DNA from: Gammaproteobacteria bacterium
GTDB taxonomy: Bacteria; Pseudomonadota; Gammaproteobacteria; Enterobacterales; Psychrobiaceae
Length of the DNA: 64,000 nt
Assembly (NCBI GenBank): GCA_013214945.1
Contig: JABSRT010000018.1
Coordinates: 45,258-109,257 of the forward strand
Reading direction: 5' to 3'
This document shows positions 27,945-37,920 of this stretch, in pieces. The notes beneath the pieces are model-generated. The model was not told the origin of the DNA, searched no databases, and worked only from the letters and a program-made list of their open reading frames with translations. The translations under genes and the position numbers were made by a program. The first letter of the stretch is position 1. Every line of letters begins with the position of its first letter.

Positions 27945-27977
27945 ATATCTACGCTATTTAACTTGAGTGCTGAATAT

Positions 27978-28508
27978 TTAGCTGTTGGCTTTTTTTGCGG
28001 TTAACAACGCTTGCCAATGAATAATGTTTAACGGTAACTCAGGGCTGCTAATCGTCTCACCGGTTAACTCAATTAACTTATCCATATCGACTACTTTACG
28101 CTTATGGACAAATAAACCACGCAAGTTAGCAATCGCATGCACTTTTCCGTTACAAACAAAGCGTTGCTCGATGTAAAAATACTTGTGATCCCACCCAATA
28201 ACCTTTGTTTCAATATCACAAGATTGCCAGGGTTTAATATCTTTAATAAAGGTAATCTCAGTTGAACTAACAATTGGCAGCCATTTACGTTTAAGCATTT
28301 TTGAGAATAAACCACAGTCACTCATCATCAACGTTCTGGCGAGATCCATTAAGGCTAAATAACGTGAATTGGTCAAATGTAGGTTTATATCACAATCGAG
28401 CGGTAACACTTTAAATGAGTAGTGACTGGTGTCGAGCAAGCTTTGCTTCGTTTTGTTACGAGGGATCTGCCATAATAGCAAAAATAGCAATCTAAAATAT
28501 AAGTTCAT
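27978..28508 (-). CDS. Hot-dog fold thioesterase-like protein
   Basis: A 176-residue 4HBT-like protein. A short N-terminal hydrophobic stretch (MNLYFRLLFLLLW) precedes the hot-dog domain: VLPLDCDINLHLTNSRYLALMDLAR (about 34-58) contains the conserved Asp and Asn of acyl-CoA thioesterases and resembles the THEM6/YbgC-like group. The hydrophobic start suggests membrane association. Substrate unknown. Single gene facing rraB. Confidence 0.8.
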   Translation of the reverse strand: MNLYFRLLFLLLWQIPRNKTKQSLLDTSHYSFKVLPLDCDINLHLTNSRYLALMDLARTLMMSDCGLFSKMLKRKWLPIVSSTEITFIKDIKPWQSCDIETKVIGWDHKYFYIEQRFVCNGKVHAIANLRGLFVHKRKVVDMDKLIELTGETISSPELPLNIIHWQALLTAKKANS

Positions 28509-28676
28509 AGTGACGGTGTCTTAACTCGATGTTTTAAGTGAAAAGCATCATAACAAGCTGGACCGACCACATACAACATATTATAAACATAAATAAAACC
28601 TACTGCCTCATTGTAATTAGCCCTAAGCGCCCTCAAATTACTCTGTAATAGTACTGTTTTAATAGGAAATGATTAC

Positions 28677-29525
28677 ATGACAAATATTGTCGAAATAACC
28701 GCAGAAAATTTTCAGCAAGTTTTATTGCAACAACCTGAACAATTGATTTTGGTCGAACTTTATTCTCCGCGCGATACCGCTAGTGCGCCGATGTCTTCAC
28801 AACTGCGCCATTTAATGTTTGAACTGGGATCTCGTGTTGTTTTGGCTCGGGTTGACTGTGATGCGCAAGGGCAAATTGCGGGACAATTTGGCGTCACATC
28901 AGTGCCAACCTTGGTCTTAATTCGCGCTGGCCAACCAATCGATACTATCAATGGCGTAGTTCCGATTGAGCAAATACGAGCGATGTTAGCTAAGTACTTA
29001 CCTAAACCTGAAGAAGAATTATTGTTAAAAGCCAGTGCAATGTTGCTCGATGAGAGCGCTGAAATTAACGAGATATTCAGTGTTATCGACCAAGCTTATC
29101 AATTAGACAGTGAGCGAGTGGATATCAAATCTTGCTACATTGAGGTGTTAGTGAAACTTGGCCAACTTGAGCAGGCAAAGGGCTTGTTGGCTAGTTTTGC
29201 GCTAGAAGATCAAAATGCCAATTACCAACGCTTAGTTTCAATGTTAGAACTTGCCGAAGAAGCGGGGCAGTCACCAGAGATTAAAGCATTAGAGCAAAAA
29301 TTAGCGGCTAACCCAACTGATAATCACGTTAAACTCAGCTTGGCAATTAATTATAGTCAGGCTAATCGTAGTGAAGATGCGCTGGAGTTATTGTTTAATG
29401 TATTACAGGGAGATCTTAACTTTGAAGACGCTAAAAAACGTTATTTAGATATCATTGCTGCATTGCCAGCAGGTGATGCGGCGGCTTCAGTTTATCGTCG
29501 TAAATTGTACAGCTTATTACACTAA
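28677..29525 (+). CDS. cnoX: Thioredoxin-like co-chaperone CnoX (YbbN)
   Basis: A 282-residue protein with an N-terminal thioredoxin fold (about 1-110) and C-terminal tetratricopeptide repeats. The usual CxxC is absent: the region reads YSPRDTASAP, so it cannot act as a dithiol oxidoreductase, as for E. coli CnoX, which is a holdase that hands chlorine-damaged proteins to GroEL and DnaK. Cys residues at about 61 and 151 remain. Monocistronic. Confidence 0.92.
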   Translation: MTNIVEITAENFQQVLLQQPEQLILVELYSPRDTASAPMSSQLRHLMFELGSRVVLARVDCDAQGQIAGQFGVTSVPTLVLIRAGQPIDTINGVVPIEQIRAMLAKYLPKPEEELLLKASAMLLDESAEINEIFSVIDQAYQLDSERVDIKSCYIEVLVKLGQLEQAKGLLASFALEDQNANYQRLVSMLELAEEAGQSPEIKALEQKLAANPTDNHVKLSLAINYSQANRSEDALELLFNVLQGDLNFEDAKKRYLDIIAALPAGDAAASVYRRKLYSLLH

Positions 29526-29689
29526 ACCCTACACGGACCCCTAGACTAAACACCATTGTCACTGCAACCGCCGTTTGGCCGTTGCAGGGGCAATCATTTC
29601 GCCGTGTAATGCTTATCGAAATTAACTCAATTATTTCAATCGAACAATACTCATTAAGCTATGCCGGTTAAGAAATGTTCAGGATCAGG

Positions 29690-30382
29690 TTAGCTGTTAA
29701 AACACAGGGCTCTAACAAATGGATTACTATTGCCTTGTGCTTTAGCTATTCGACGCTCACGGCGACACTCGGCTTGATCAACCGGATCGATTTTATTCCA
29801 CGCGCTAAATAACTTTAGTTGCGACTTGGCTATTTTTAAGTGGTATTGCTGCTGAAAATAGAAGTATATTCGCGCGATATCACCACGTCTATTCGCTGGC
29901 GGTTGTGCTTTGCGGCCTTTAAAATCGACGATAAAATCACACTGACCATATTGCTGCGGTTGCCCACCCCACTGGCTGAAACGATAGTTAGATCGATCGC
30001 CATTGACCTCGCCAACCGCGGGTACTAAATTATGTAGATCACCTTCCATCCGTTTAAATACTTTATCATTTTTCGAACAGTTTTTACGTCGTCCTTGCTG
30101 CCAACATTGGCGTTGGTGACCAAATTCCCAAGCCGGCACCACATGTTCCCATTCAATCCGGCTGGCGCGTTTTAATTGTTTGCGATAGCGATAACCACAA
30201 CCCAACAGGTCGGGCACCAGTTTTTTACCATTGCGCAGAATGTCACAGCCACAATAGAAACTCGGATCTTGGGGTTGATGTAACGCGAGCGCAATTTTTT
30301 TTGCCTGACGAAAGTTTTTTGGTGAGGCTTCACTAAGCCAAGGCAGCAATAAAATGGCGGCCAGTAATAACAATCGATTCAA
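29690..30382 (-). CDS. endA: Endonuclease I, periplasmic or secreted
   Basis: DNA endonuclease with a cleavable signal peptide (about 1-19, [18 protein letters not shown]). The active-site block [20 protein letters not shown] contains the catalytic His, and the later [21 protein letters not shown] is the family signature. Cysteines are paired for disulfides. The TTG at 30382 is chosen because AAAGGA lies six bases upstream and the signal begins there; the longer frame to 30415 lacks a ribosome binding site. sprT precedes it, as in E. coli. Confidence 0.93.
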   Translation of the reverse strand: MNRLLLLAAILLLPWLSEASPKNFRQAKKIALALHQPQDPSFYCGCDILRNGKKLVPDLLGCGYRYRKQLKRASRIEWEHVVPAWEFGHQRQCWQQGRRKNCSKNDKVFKRMEGDLHNLVPAVGEVNGDRSNYRFSQWGGQPQQYGQCDFIVDFKGRKAQPPANRRGDIARIYFYFQQQYHLKIAKSQLKLFSAWNKIDPVDQAECRRERRIAKAQGNSNPFVRALCFNS

Positions 30383-30490
30383 GAGAATTCCTTTAGTAAC
30401 AAGAGGCACAGCCAAATACGCTTGGTTGCACAGTTGATGTTTGGTGTAGTGGGGTTATTACAACGTTGAAGGCACTGGTTAAGGCAATGG

Positions 30491-30979
30491 TTATGGCACC
30501 GGCTGTAACTCACTTCGACAGCTGCGGCACAGGTAACGAGTACCTTTAAGCACCATGTTATGGCGCCTAACCGAAAACTTAATCACCGAGCACTGGCACT
30601 GGTAACTAATTTCTTTAATGCCAATATTGTCGGTGTTATAACTGTGGGTTCTGGCAGCGGGCAAATTAAATACTTGCGTCATTACGTATTGCCAGTGTTT
30701 GCCATGAGGTTGAACTCTGCCATAACGTTGCCACACAATTAAATGGGCAGCTTCGTGAGCAATAACATGTTCGAGATAATGCGATATATTTTGGCGTAAT
30801 ATCTGCGGATGAAATCTTAAAGTATTACGTTGCAGTAGTGCAGTACCGGCAATTTTACCACGTTGATTAAACAAAATTATCGGCCGAGCTAACACACAAT
30901 TTAATTGTGTTTCAGCCTGAAGATAACATTGTTCTACCCGTTCTAGTACTTGCTGTGTGAGTTGTTCAGGCAATGGCAT
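30491..30979 (-). CDS. sprT: SprT-family zinc metalloprotease
   Basis: A 162-residue SprT protein, related to the DNA-protein crosslink protease SPRTN. The zinc-binding HEAAH is at residues 75-79, with a third ligand in HGKHW. A C-terminal zinc ribbon shows CQC and CRSC pairs. The pair sprT-endA is conserved in gammaproteobacteria; 108 bp separates them here. Confidence 0.92.
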   Translation of the reverse strand: MPLPEQLTQQVLERVEQCYLQAETQLNCVLARPIILFNQRGKIAGTALLQRNTLRFHPQILRQNISHYLEHVIAHEAAHLIVWQRYGRVQPHGKHWQYVMTQVFNLPAARTHSYNTDNIGIKEISYQCQCSVIKFSVRRHNMVLKGTRYLCRSCRSELQPVP

Positions 30980-31013
30980 GACGCTACTGTAAATCCATCG
31001 TTAACCAGAAAGA

Positions 31014-31040
31014 AAAACGGCCCACAAAGTGGGCCGTTTA
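31014..31040 (-). terminator. sulP terminator
   Basis: Stem AAACGGCCCAC/GTGGGCCGTTT with three-base loop; read on the minus strand it is followed by TTTTTC, 26 bases after the sulP stop. Confidence 0.9.
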
Positions 31041-31065
31041 TGTCCGACAAGTGCAATTAGCTAAA

Positions 31066-32595
31066 TTAAGCTAGCTTGTCAGAAGCGACGTGATAGGTAG
31101 GATCTTCTATCAGGTTAACTTCCACTAAGTCACTGGCTTTCTTGAGTAAAATAGTACACTCAGGGCTTAAATGACGTAGGTGTAAGCGCTTGCCTTGGGC
31201 TTTGTAACGTTCGGCAATAAAGTCTATCGCTTCAACGCCAGAATGGTCATAAACTCGTGAGTCTTTAAAATCAATAATGATGTCGTCTTGATCATCGATA
31301 AAGTTAAATTGCTCTTTAAACGAGGCAATAGCACCGAAAAATAACGGCCCTTCAACATGGTAAACGGTCCAGTTGTTTTCGTCGATTGAACGGGTAACAG
31401 CCACATGCTTAGCGTGTTGCCACGCGAAAACCAATGCCGAAACAATCACGCCAACAATAACGGCAATTGCCAAATCACTGGCGACGGTAACACCTGAAAC
31501 TAAAATAAGAATAAAGGCATCTGATTTTGGAATCTTCTTAATTTGCTTGAAGCTAGACCATTCGAACGTTGCGATAACGACGATGAACATCACGCCAATT
31601 AATGCAGCCAACGGGATTTGTTCAATTAATGACGATGCAAACAAAATGAAACCTAGCAATGCTAGTGCTGCTACTACGCCAGACGTACGACCACGTCCAC
31701 CTGAGTTAACATTGATCATTGACTGACCAATCATTGCACAGCCGCCCATACCACCGAAGAAACCAGTAACAGTATTAGCTAAACCCTGCGCCATACACTC
31801 TTTATTACCCTTACCACGAGTTTGAGTTAATTCATCAATCAGGGTAAGCGTTAGTAGCGACTCAATTAAACCAATCGCGGCTAAAATTGCGGCATAAGGG
31901 AAAATGATCACCAAGGTGTCCCAATTAAATGGAACATCAGGTATGCTAAATTCAGGTAAACCGCCAGCAATTGACGCAACATCGCCAACAACCTTGGTGT
32001 TTAAATCAAGACCGACTACGGCAAGCGAAACGAGTACGATAGCAACGAGTGCTGAAGGCACTGCTTTGGTGATTTTTGGTAAAAAGTGAATAATGGCCAT
32101 GGTGGCGGCGACTAGGCCAAGCATCATATAGAGAGCTTCACCTTGCATCCATTGTAAAACCCCATCGCTATCAAGCTCTTTGAACTGACCTAACTGCGCG
32201 AGGAATATCACAATCGCTAAGCCATTAACAAAACCTAACATCACCGGGTGCGGCACAATGCGAATGAATTTACCGAGTTTAAACACCCCAGCTAATATTT
32301 GTAATATGCCCATTAATACCACTGTCGCAAATAGATATTCAACGCCGTGGGTTACGACTAACGATACCATTACTACAGCTAATGCACCTGTTGCGCCAGA
32401 TATCATGCCTGGTCGGCCACCAAAAATAGCAGTAATAAGTCCAACGATGAAGGCGGCGTATAAACCAACGAGAGGGTCAACCTGGGCAACTAGTGCAAAT
32501 GCAACTGCTTCGGGGACGAGTGCAAGGGCAACGGTAAGGCCCGACAAAACATCAGCTTTTTGGCTAATGACTTTATTAATATGTATCTTAAGCAT
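31066..32595 (-). CDS. SulP-family anion transporter with STAS domain
   Basis: Inner-membrane anion transporter of 509 residues: about 12-14 helices, then a cytoplasmic STAS domain (about 395-500, ending [20 protein letters not shown]). The N-terminal [33 protein letters not shown] is the SulP signature. Substrate could be sulfate, bicarbonate or another anion; the nearest described relatives include BicA-like bicarbonate carriers. No sulfur genes adjoin it. Confidence 0.88.
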   Translation of the reverse strand: MLKIHINKVISQKADVLSGLTVALALVPEAVAFALVAQVDPLVGLYAAFIVGLITAIFGGRPGMISGATGALAVVMVSLVVTHGVEYLFATVVLMGILQILAGVFKLGKFIRIVPHPVMLGFVNGLAIVIFLAQLGQFKELDSDGVLQWMQGEALYMMLGLVAATMAIIHFLPKITKAVPSALVAIVLVSLAVVGLDLNTKVVGDVASIAGGLPEFSIPDVPFNWDTLVIIFPYAAILAAIGLIESLLTLTLIDELTQTRGKGNKECMAQGLANTVTGFFGGMGGCAMIGQSMINVNSGGRGRTSGVVAALALLGFILFASSLIEQIPLAALIGVMFIVVIATFEWSSFKQIKKIPKSDAFILILVSGVTVASDLAIAVIVGVIVSALVFAWQHAKHVAVTRSIDENNWTVYHVEGPLFFGAIASFKEQFNFIDDQDDIIIDFKDSRVYDHSGVEAIDFIAERYKAQGKRLHLRHLSPECTILLKKASDLVEVNLIEDPTYHVASDKLA

Positions 32596-32675
32596 GTAGG
32601 TATCTTTTAGTGGTGTTGGAGATATTTAGCGCAAATTAAATACGTTAAAAAAGGCGCTAAATTGTAGAGAATCTG

Positions 32676-32718
32676 GACAAAAAGTCAACCAATATTACTG
32701 ATTGGTTGACTTTTTGTC
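32676..32718. terminator. Perfect 18-bp hairpin terminator
   Basis: GACAAAAAGTCAACCAAT pairs exactly with ATTGGTTGACTTTTTGTC around a seven-base loop. The A and T tracts inside the stem make it usable on either strand. On the minus strand it lies 92 bases after the cheV stop and before sulP. Confidence 0.85.
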
Positions 32719-32809
32719 GAAGTCAAAGCAGAGCCTTGAGTAGTTATACTAATCCGCATTGGTAGGTGATCTTACTGTACCGGCACGTCATTGCTCATTC
32801 AGTTTGATA

Positions 32810-33760
32810 TTAGGCAGTTTTTGCCAATTTATCGCGCATTCGTTCTTGCACAATCTCAACCAGTTTATCGGGTTGAAATTTAGATACGAACTTATCACAG
32901 CCAACTTTCTCAACCATCGCATCATTAAAACTGCCACTTAGAGATGTATTTAATGCAATGTATAAATCCTTTAAATCGGGATCACTACGAATTTCATGAG
33001 TTAGCTTATAGCCATCCATTTCGGGCATCTCGGCGTCGGTGATCATCATTAAAAGGTCTTCGGTTACATTAATGCCTTCGCTTTGCCATTTTTTTAGCTT
33101 ATTTAATGCTTGTAAACCATCCGAGGCTTCGATGACTTGAATACCAATCGAAGTTAATGTTTCACGTACTAGATTACGTGCGGTGGATGAATCATCGACG
33201 ATCAGAATCTTTTTCCCTTGCAGATCTGTAACTATGTCTTTATCTAGTATGCCTTCACTGACACTTGTATCGTAAGTCACAATTTCGGCAAGTACTTTTT
33301 CAACATCAATGATCTCAACAATCCGGTTGGCATCTTGATAATCAATTTGAGTTATCGCGGTAAGGTAGTGATTACGACCCGCAGTTCTCGGCGGCGGCTG
33401 AATCGTATTCCACGTTGTGTTGACAATTTGTTCTATTTTTCCGACCAAAAATCCCTGTGTTGTTCGGTTATATTCAGTAACTATTAAATTCTCTTCACAG
33501 GCGTTATCAATATTTCGCATGCCAATGGCACCGCGTAAATCAATGACAGGAATAGTATTACCACGGATATTGATAACACCTTTAATATTGGGATTCGAGT
33601 TTGGCAACACAGCAATATGTGGCACCCGTACAACCTCCTGAACCTTAAATACATTTATTGCAAATATTTGATTTGAACCAAGTCTAAACAGTAACAGCTC
33701 TAATCTGTTTTCACCCACAAGTTGGGTTCGTTGATTTACCGTATCCAGCACACCAGCCAT
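32810..33760 (-). CDS. cheV: Chemotaxis coupling protein CheV
   Basis: Coupling protein of 316 residues with a CheW domain (about 10-165, NIKGVINIRGNTIPVIDLR) and a response-regulator receiver domain (about 180-310, ILIVDDSSTARNLV and DAEMPEMDGYKL, which carries the phosphorylation aspartate). It links chemoreceptors to CheA in an adaptive manner. It stands outside any chemotaxis cluster here. Ends 92 bp before a strong hairpin. Confidence 0.94.
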   Translation of the reverse strand: MAGVLDTVNQRTQLVGENRLELLLFRLGSNQIFAINVFKVQEVVRVPHIAVLPNSNPNIKGVINIRGNTIPVIDLRGAIGMRNIDNACEENLIVTEYNRTTQGFLVGKIEQIVNTTWNTIQPPPRTAGRNHYLTAITQIDYQDANRIVEIIDVEKVLAEIVTYDTSVSEGILDKDIVTDLQGKKILIVDDSSTARNLVRETLTSIGIQVIEASDGLQALNKLKKWQSEGINVTEDLLMMITDAEMPEMDGYKLTHEIRSDPDLKDLYIALNTSLSGSFNDAMVEKVGCDKFVSKFQPDKLVEIVQERMRDKLAKTA

Positions 33761-34034
33761 AGTAAAATCCTTTTTATTTCTTTTGAAATAATAATAAAAA
33801 ATCGTTTATTAACGATAAACAATTTTGGACACAAATACCAATCAGTGATGACACTATATCAAGGTATATAATTTTTCATTATACACCAGCGGAGTTCTTA
33901 GAGCGAAATGTCAGCTGATAGGGGGAATTAATTGCTCTAGATCGCTAATGGCGAGTCTTTGCGTTTTTCTTCGGGCTGAAATCAGTCTATAATGGCGGCC
34001 AATGATATATAAGTAATACTTTCTAGGGAAAAAA

Positions 34035-34457
34035 ATGAGAATCTGTGCGGTCGAATTTAAAGACAATATGGCAAACATCTGCATTTTGCAGCAAGAAAAC
34101 GATGTATTCGACATTCCTGATTGTCGTCAGCAACGTTTTTCAGTACAAAACGTTAACGATAACGAACAGTTAAAAGAGTTTCAGTTCTCGTTCTTCAAAT
34201 TAATGGAAGATTATCAAGTAGAACGAGTGGTTATCGCTGAACGAATTTCAAACGGTAAACATGCGGCTAAAATGGCAACGTTCAAGTTAGAAGCTGTATT
34301 ACAGGTATCTGACAAATATAATGTTGACCTAATCCCATTAAGTGTACTTAAGCAGTGGATAAAACGTTCACCACCACCAGTAGAATTTAAGCAAACTGGG
34401 TTAAAGCCATTCCAAGAACAGGCATTTTTAACGGCCTATTACTACCTTAGCCACTAA
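34035..34457 (+). CDS. DUF3010 family protein
   Basis: A 140-residue protein of the DUF3010 family, which looks like an RNase H/RuvC-type fold: MRICAVEFKDN carries the first strand with an acidic residue, VIAERISNGKHAAKMATFKLEA the middle helix, and the C-terminal end is acidic-poor. Function unknown. Well conserved in marine gammaproteobacteria. Good ATG start after AGGGAAAA. Confidence 0.8.
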   Translation: MRICAVEFKDNMANICILQQENDVFDIPDCRQQRFSVQNVNDNEQLKEFQFSFFKLMEDYQVERVVIAERISNGKHAAKMATFKLEAVLQVSDKYNVDLIPLSVLKQWIKRSPPPVEFKQTGLKPFQEQAFLTAYYYLSH

Positions 34458-34482
34458 GTTAGTTTGCGTAGCAGGTAGACTA

Positions 34483-34515
34483 ATACCAATTACATTTAAT
34501 TTATGGGATTGGTAT
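34483..34515. repeat. ATACCAAT dispersed inverted repeat
   Basis: ATACCAAT and ATTGGTAT pair across 17 bases. The left arm continues TACATT, as at 53635-53648, where the mate is TAATGTAATTGG. Probably one of the small dispersed repeats common in marine gammaproteobacteria. Confidence 0.55.
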
Positions 34516-34528
34516 AACTTCTTAACAG

Positions 34529-34807
34529 TTAAGCTACCCGCACTCGTACCACGTTCATCACTTCGATCGTGAATCCGGCAACCGTCTGTGTTGCTGGATA
34601 GTAAGTAAGATTAACTCGCGCACCAGTCAATTCTCGATATCGTTTTTTTCGTTTGTATTTAAATGGCACATCGACATTAGCCAGCATTAGGGTATTTAAA
34701 AACCAATCACCTTGCTGACGCTGCTGGTGCGAAACTACTTTTACGTCTTGAGAGTGCGTGAGTTTTTGGTGCGTTTGCAATAATTTGTCGACCGGGGATT
34801 TTGCCAT
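34529..34807 (-). CDS. Conserved protein of unknown function
   Basis: A 92-residue basic protein. The central VDVPFKYKRKKRYRELTGARVNLTYYP block followed by VAGFTIEVMNVVRVRVA looks like a small all-beta nucleic-acid-binding domain and is conserved in related genera, but I know no function. Start 34807 (ATG) is preferred over TTG at 34816. It diverges from the YgjP-like gene 61 bp away. Confidence 0.6.
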   Translation of the reverse strand: MAKSPVDKLLQTHQKLTHSQDVKVVSHQQRQQGDWFLNTLMLANVDVPFKYKRKKRYRELTGARVNLTYYPATQTVAGFTIEVMNVVRVRVA

Positions 34808-34868
34808 ATAATACAATGTTCTCGTGTTTAGCCTTGAGACATATTACACCAACGGGTATTACAATAAA

Positions 34869-35378
34869 ATGTCAAAGCAATTAACTTATTTACAGGGCTA
34901 TCCAGCGACCATTGTTGAGCAGACTCAACAATTACTTGATCAGGACAAATTGGCACAGTACTTATTAGCGCGTTATCCACACCGACATCAAGTGACAACA
35001 GACAAAGCGCTTTATCAATATGTTCAGCAGCTTAAATCACAATATATCCGTCAGTCAGCACCGATCAGCAAGGTGGTATTTGACGACAAAATTCATGTGA
35101 TAAAAAATGCTTTAGGCACTCATACTTTTGTTAGCCGAGTTCAGGGTAATAAATTAAAAGCTAAAAATGAAATTCGCGTAGCTAAGGTCTTTAAGCAGGC
35201 GCCGCTAGAATTTTTAACCATGATAGTGGTTCATGAGTTGGCCCACGTCAAAGAAAAAGAACATAACAAGGCGTTTTACAAACTGTGTCAGTACATGGAA
35301 CCGAATTACTTTCAGCTAGAACTTGATTTGCGACTGTACCTAACCCAGCTCGAACTCGTGGGCAAGATTTATGACTAA
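34869..35378 (+). CDS. YgjP-like M48-type metallopeptidase
   Basis: A 169-residue protein of the YgjP/WLM-type family. The HELAH zinc motif with following KEKEHNKAFYKL (about residues 120-140) gives HExxH plus a third His. N-terminal MSKQLTYLQGYP is the family start, so ATG 34869 replaces the longer frame at 34824. Whether it is a peptidase or, as reported for E. coli YgjP, a UTP-hydrolysing enzyme is unresolved. Confidence 0.8.
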   Translation: MSKQLTYLQGYPATIVEQTQQLLDQDKLAQYLLARYPHRHQVTTDKALYQYVQQLKSQYIRQSAPISKVVFDDKIHVIKNALGTHTFVSRVQGNKLKAKNEIRVAKVFKQAPLEFLTMIVVHELAHVKEKEHNKAFYKLCQYMEPNYFQLELDLRLYLTQLELVGKIYD

Positions 35379-35424
35379 ATGTTATTGGGTACAGCCCCAA
35401 CCAAAAGTTAAGGTAAAATAAACC

Positions 35425-36465
35425 ATGAATTTGTCAGCACCAGAAATAATAGCGGCGTTAAGTTTATTTAGTCTGCAACCGAGCAAAGTACAGTGGCAGC
35501 CGCTGGGCAATGGCCTGATAAATCAAACGTTATTGGTTGACGACAACGGCGATAAATTTGTATTACAGCAGATTAACCAGCAGGTGTTTCCTAGCCCTAA
35601 TGCGGTGGTCGACAATGCAATGTTAATTAACCAATGTCTTAAAGACCGCGGCGCTGCGTATTCCTTAATTTCAATTGCGCCGCTGCCAAGTTTGCACGGC
35701 AACTTGCTTGAGAAAATTAATGGTCAATATTGGCGCGCTTTTGAATTTGTCACTGGCAGTCACAGCATTGACGAAATTAATGATCCGGTGATTGCCCATG
35801 CTGCCGCCAGTGCTTTTTCTCACTTTAGTAGTGCTTTAGCGCCATTAAATCCGGCATTGCTAAAAGACGTCATTGCCAAATTTCACGATGTAACGTATCG
35901 GCTCGATAACCTCAGTGCGGCGGTCACGCTTAATAAGGCAGGGCGGGTTGAATCAGCGCAGGGTTTGCTCGCGCAACTTAATAACCAACAAGATTTTATT
36001 ACGTTAATGCTTGATACTCTTTCAATCCTGCCGCTGCGGGTAACGCACAATGATACCAAGATTAATAATTTACTCTTTAATGCTGATAACAAGCCATTGG
36101 CGGTGATTGATTTAGATACCTGCATGGCGGGGTATTTATTGCATGACTTTGGCGACATGGTACGTTCTTGCTGCAGTAGTTTGGCTGAAGATAGCCCCGA
36201 CATAAAGCAGATGCGGTTTAAGCCCGATATTTATGATGCGTTATTGCAGGGTTATATTACTGGCGCCAATGGTGAAATTACCGAGCAAGAAATTGCCTCA
36301 TTACCTTTAGGGGCTCGTTTGATGCCCTTAGTATTAAGTATGCGATTTTTAACGGACTATCTCGAAGGCGATAACTATTTTAGCACCCAATATCCGACCC
36401 ATAATTTAGTCAGAGCGAATAATCAGTTTAAGTTATATCAGTTGACGACGGCAATGCTGTCGTAG
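35425..36465 (+). CDS. APH-fold sugar kinase, NahK-like
   Basis: Phosphotransferase of 346 residues with an aminoglycoside-phosphotransferase/choline-kinase fold. Catalytic loop LRVTHNDTKINNLLF (about 207-221, HxDxxxxN) and metal site VIDLDTCMAGYLLHDFGD follow the pattern of N-acetylhexosamine 1-kinase (NahK/LnpB). That enzyme phosphorylates GlcNAc or GalNAc at C1. N-terminal nucleotide loop is PLGNGLINQTLLV. No neighbouring hexosamine genes, so the substrate is inferred only. Confidence 0.75.
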   Translation: MNLSAPEIIAALSLFSLQPSKVQWQPLGNGLINQTLLVDDNGDKFVLQQINQQVFPSPNAVVDNAMLINQCLKDRGAAYSLISIAPLPSLHGNLLEKINGQYWRAFEFVTGSHSIDEINDPVIAHAAASAFSHFSSALAPLNPALLKDVIAKFHDVTYRLDNLSAAVTLNKAGRVESAQGLLAQLNNQQDFITLMLDTLSILPLRVTHNDTKINNLLFNADNKPLAVIDLDTCMAGYLLHDFGDMVRSCCSSLAEDSPDIKQMRFKPDIYDALLQGYITGANGEITEQEIASLPLGARLMPLVLSMRFLTDYLEGDNYFSTQYPTHNLVRANNQFKLYQLTTAMLS

Positions 36466-36499
36466 GAACACCCAAATTAGGTGTTCCTAAATGGTGATG

Positions 36500-37726
36500 T
36501 TAAGCCGTGCTCACTTGAATTTGGGCACGTACTCGAGCGACAGGGCGTTCGTCGATAAAAATATGGATTAGCGCGGTAAGCAACGCGATGCCAGCAGCGG
36601 TCCACCACACAATATCGTAGGTGCCTGACTCATCATAAATATAACCACCTAACCACACCCCTAAAAACGAACCTAGCTGATGGTTTAAAAACACAATGCC
36701 GTATAAAGTGCCCATGTGTCTAAGGCCAAACATTTGGGCTACCAGTCCTGAAGTTGGTGGCACGGTCGCCAACCACAAAAATCCGGTCGCAATTGAAAAT
36801 AAATAAACCGTGATAGTGGTCATTGGCACCAGCATAAATAAGGTAATGACAATGGCACGTAAGGCGTAAATTATGCCCAATAGATTCTTCTTTGAATATT
36901 TACCCGACCAAGAGCCAAATAGTAAACAACCAAAAATATTAAACAAACCAATCAGTGATAAGCTGGTGACCGCGACAGAGGTATCAAATCCTTGATCGCT
37001 TAAAAACGCCGGCATATGTACGGTAATAAAAGCGAGTTGAAAACCACAAACAAAAAAACCGGCAATTAATAGCCAATAGTGAACGTGACCCGTGGCCTCT
37101 TTTAATGCTTGCGGCAGGGTTTGGCCGTCATCAATATTAGCTTGTGAGCCTGTGGTTGGCACGCTGCGAAAAGGGGCTGAAAAAAACATCATACATAAAG
37201 CGCCGCCTGCCATTAGCAACAACGCAATTTGCCAGCCATAACTGGTAATAAAACTTTGCGCCACCGGAATTAATAACAGCTGACCCGCAGAGCCTGCCGC
37301 AGTGCCAAGTCCTAAGGCGAATGCTCTTTTTTCTGGCGCAACCATTTTGGCCAATGCTGGCAAAACAATACCAAAGCCAGTCCCTGAAATACCCATGCCA
37401 ATTAATAAACCAGCGCCGATATTTAGTTCCCACACACTGCCTGAAACAGAGGTTATATATAAACCTAATGCATAGAGCAAGGCACCAATAATTAAAGTGC
37501 GCACGGTGCCAAACTTGTCAGCAAACGCACCGGCTGCCGGTTGAAATAATCCCCAGCACAGGTTTTGTAATGCCAATGAAAAAGCAAAAACTTCACGCCC
37601 ATAGCCAAATTCTTGAGAAATAGGGGCCATAAAAAAGCCTAATGACGAGCGTAAACCAAAGTTTATCGCCAACAAAACACAGGCAAAAGCGACAAAAACG
37701 CTTAATAGTTTGATAGGGGTTGCCAT
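36500..37726 (-). CDS. MFS transporter, oxalate/monocarboxylate-like
   Basis: Twelve-helix MFS carrier of 408 residues. FADKFGTVRTLIIGALLYALG is the inter-helix 2-3 loop motif. The N-terminal NFGLRSSLGFFMAPISQEFG and GGYIYDESGTYDIVWW near helix 11 resemble the monocarboxylate/oxalate-formate group. A single met-box-like AGACGTTT lies 93 bp upstream (37819), so some connection with methionine control is possible but weak. Substrate unknown. Confidence 0.85.
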   Translation of the reverse strand: MATPIKLLSVFVAFACVLLAINFGLRSSLGFFMAPISQEFGYGREVFAFSLALQNLCWGLFQPAAGAFADKFGTVRTLIIGALLYALGLYITSVSGSVWELNIGAGLLIGMGISGTGFGIVLPALAKMVAPEKRAFALGLGTAAGSAGQLLLIPVAQSFITSYGWQIALLLMAGGALCMMFFSAPFRSVPTTGSQANIDDGQTLPQALKEATGHVHYWLLIAGFFVCGFQLAFITVHMPAFLSDQGFDTSVAVTSLSLIGLFNIFGCLLFGSWSGKYSKKNLLGIIYALRAIVITLFMLVPMTTITVYLFSIATGFLWLATVPPTSGLVAQMFGLRHMGTLYGIVFLNHQLGSFLGVWLGGYIYDESGTYDIVWWTAAGIALLTALIHIFIDERPVARVRAQIQVSTA

Positions 37727-37818
37727 CGTTGGATCTTCCGAAATAGTGTGCAGTTAAATGAGCAACAACTATACACTTAAAATTAACGATGAGTATTTTT
37801 TAACAACAGCAAGTTGTT

Positions 37819-37834
37819 AGACGTTTGTCTAGTA
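37819..37834 (-). promoter_or_regulatory. Weak met-box-like sequence upstream of MFS gene
   Basis: AGACGTTT matches seven of eight met-box bases, but the adjacent octamer GTCTAGTA matches poorly. MetJ normally needs two or more boxes, so this is low confidence. Confidence 0.25.
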
Positions 37835-37920
37835 AGGACGCAATTTAGTCAATTGATTTATCAGGTATAAGCATCATTGTTTGGATATGATGCTTTATAC
37901 CTGAGCTGTGATTGAATAAT

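Noticed and set aside
37819..37834. MetJ site for the MFS transporter
   Set aside because: Only one good octamer; MetJ binds tandem boxes, so it is listed only as weak.
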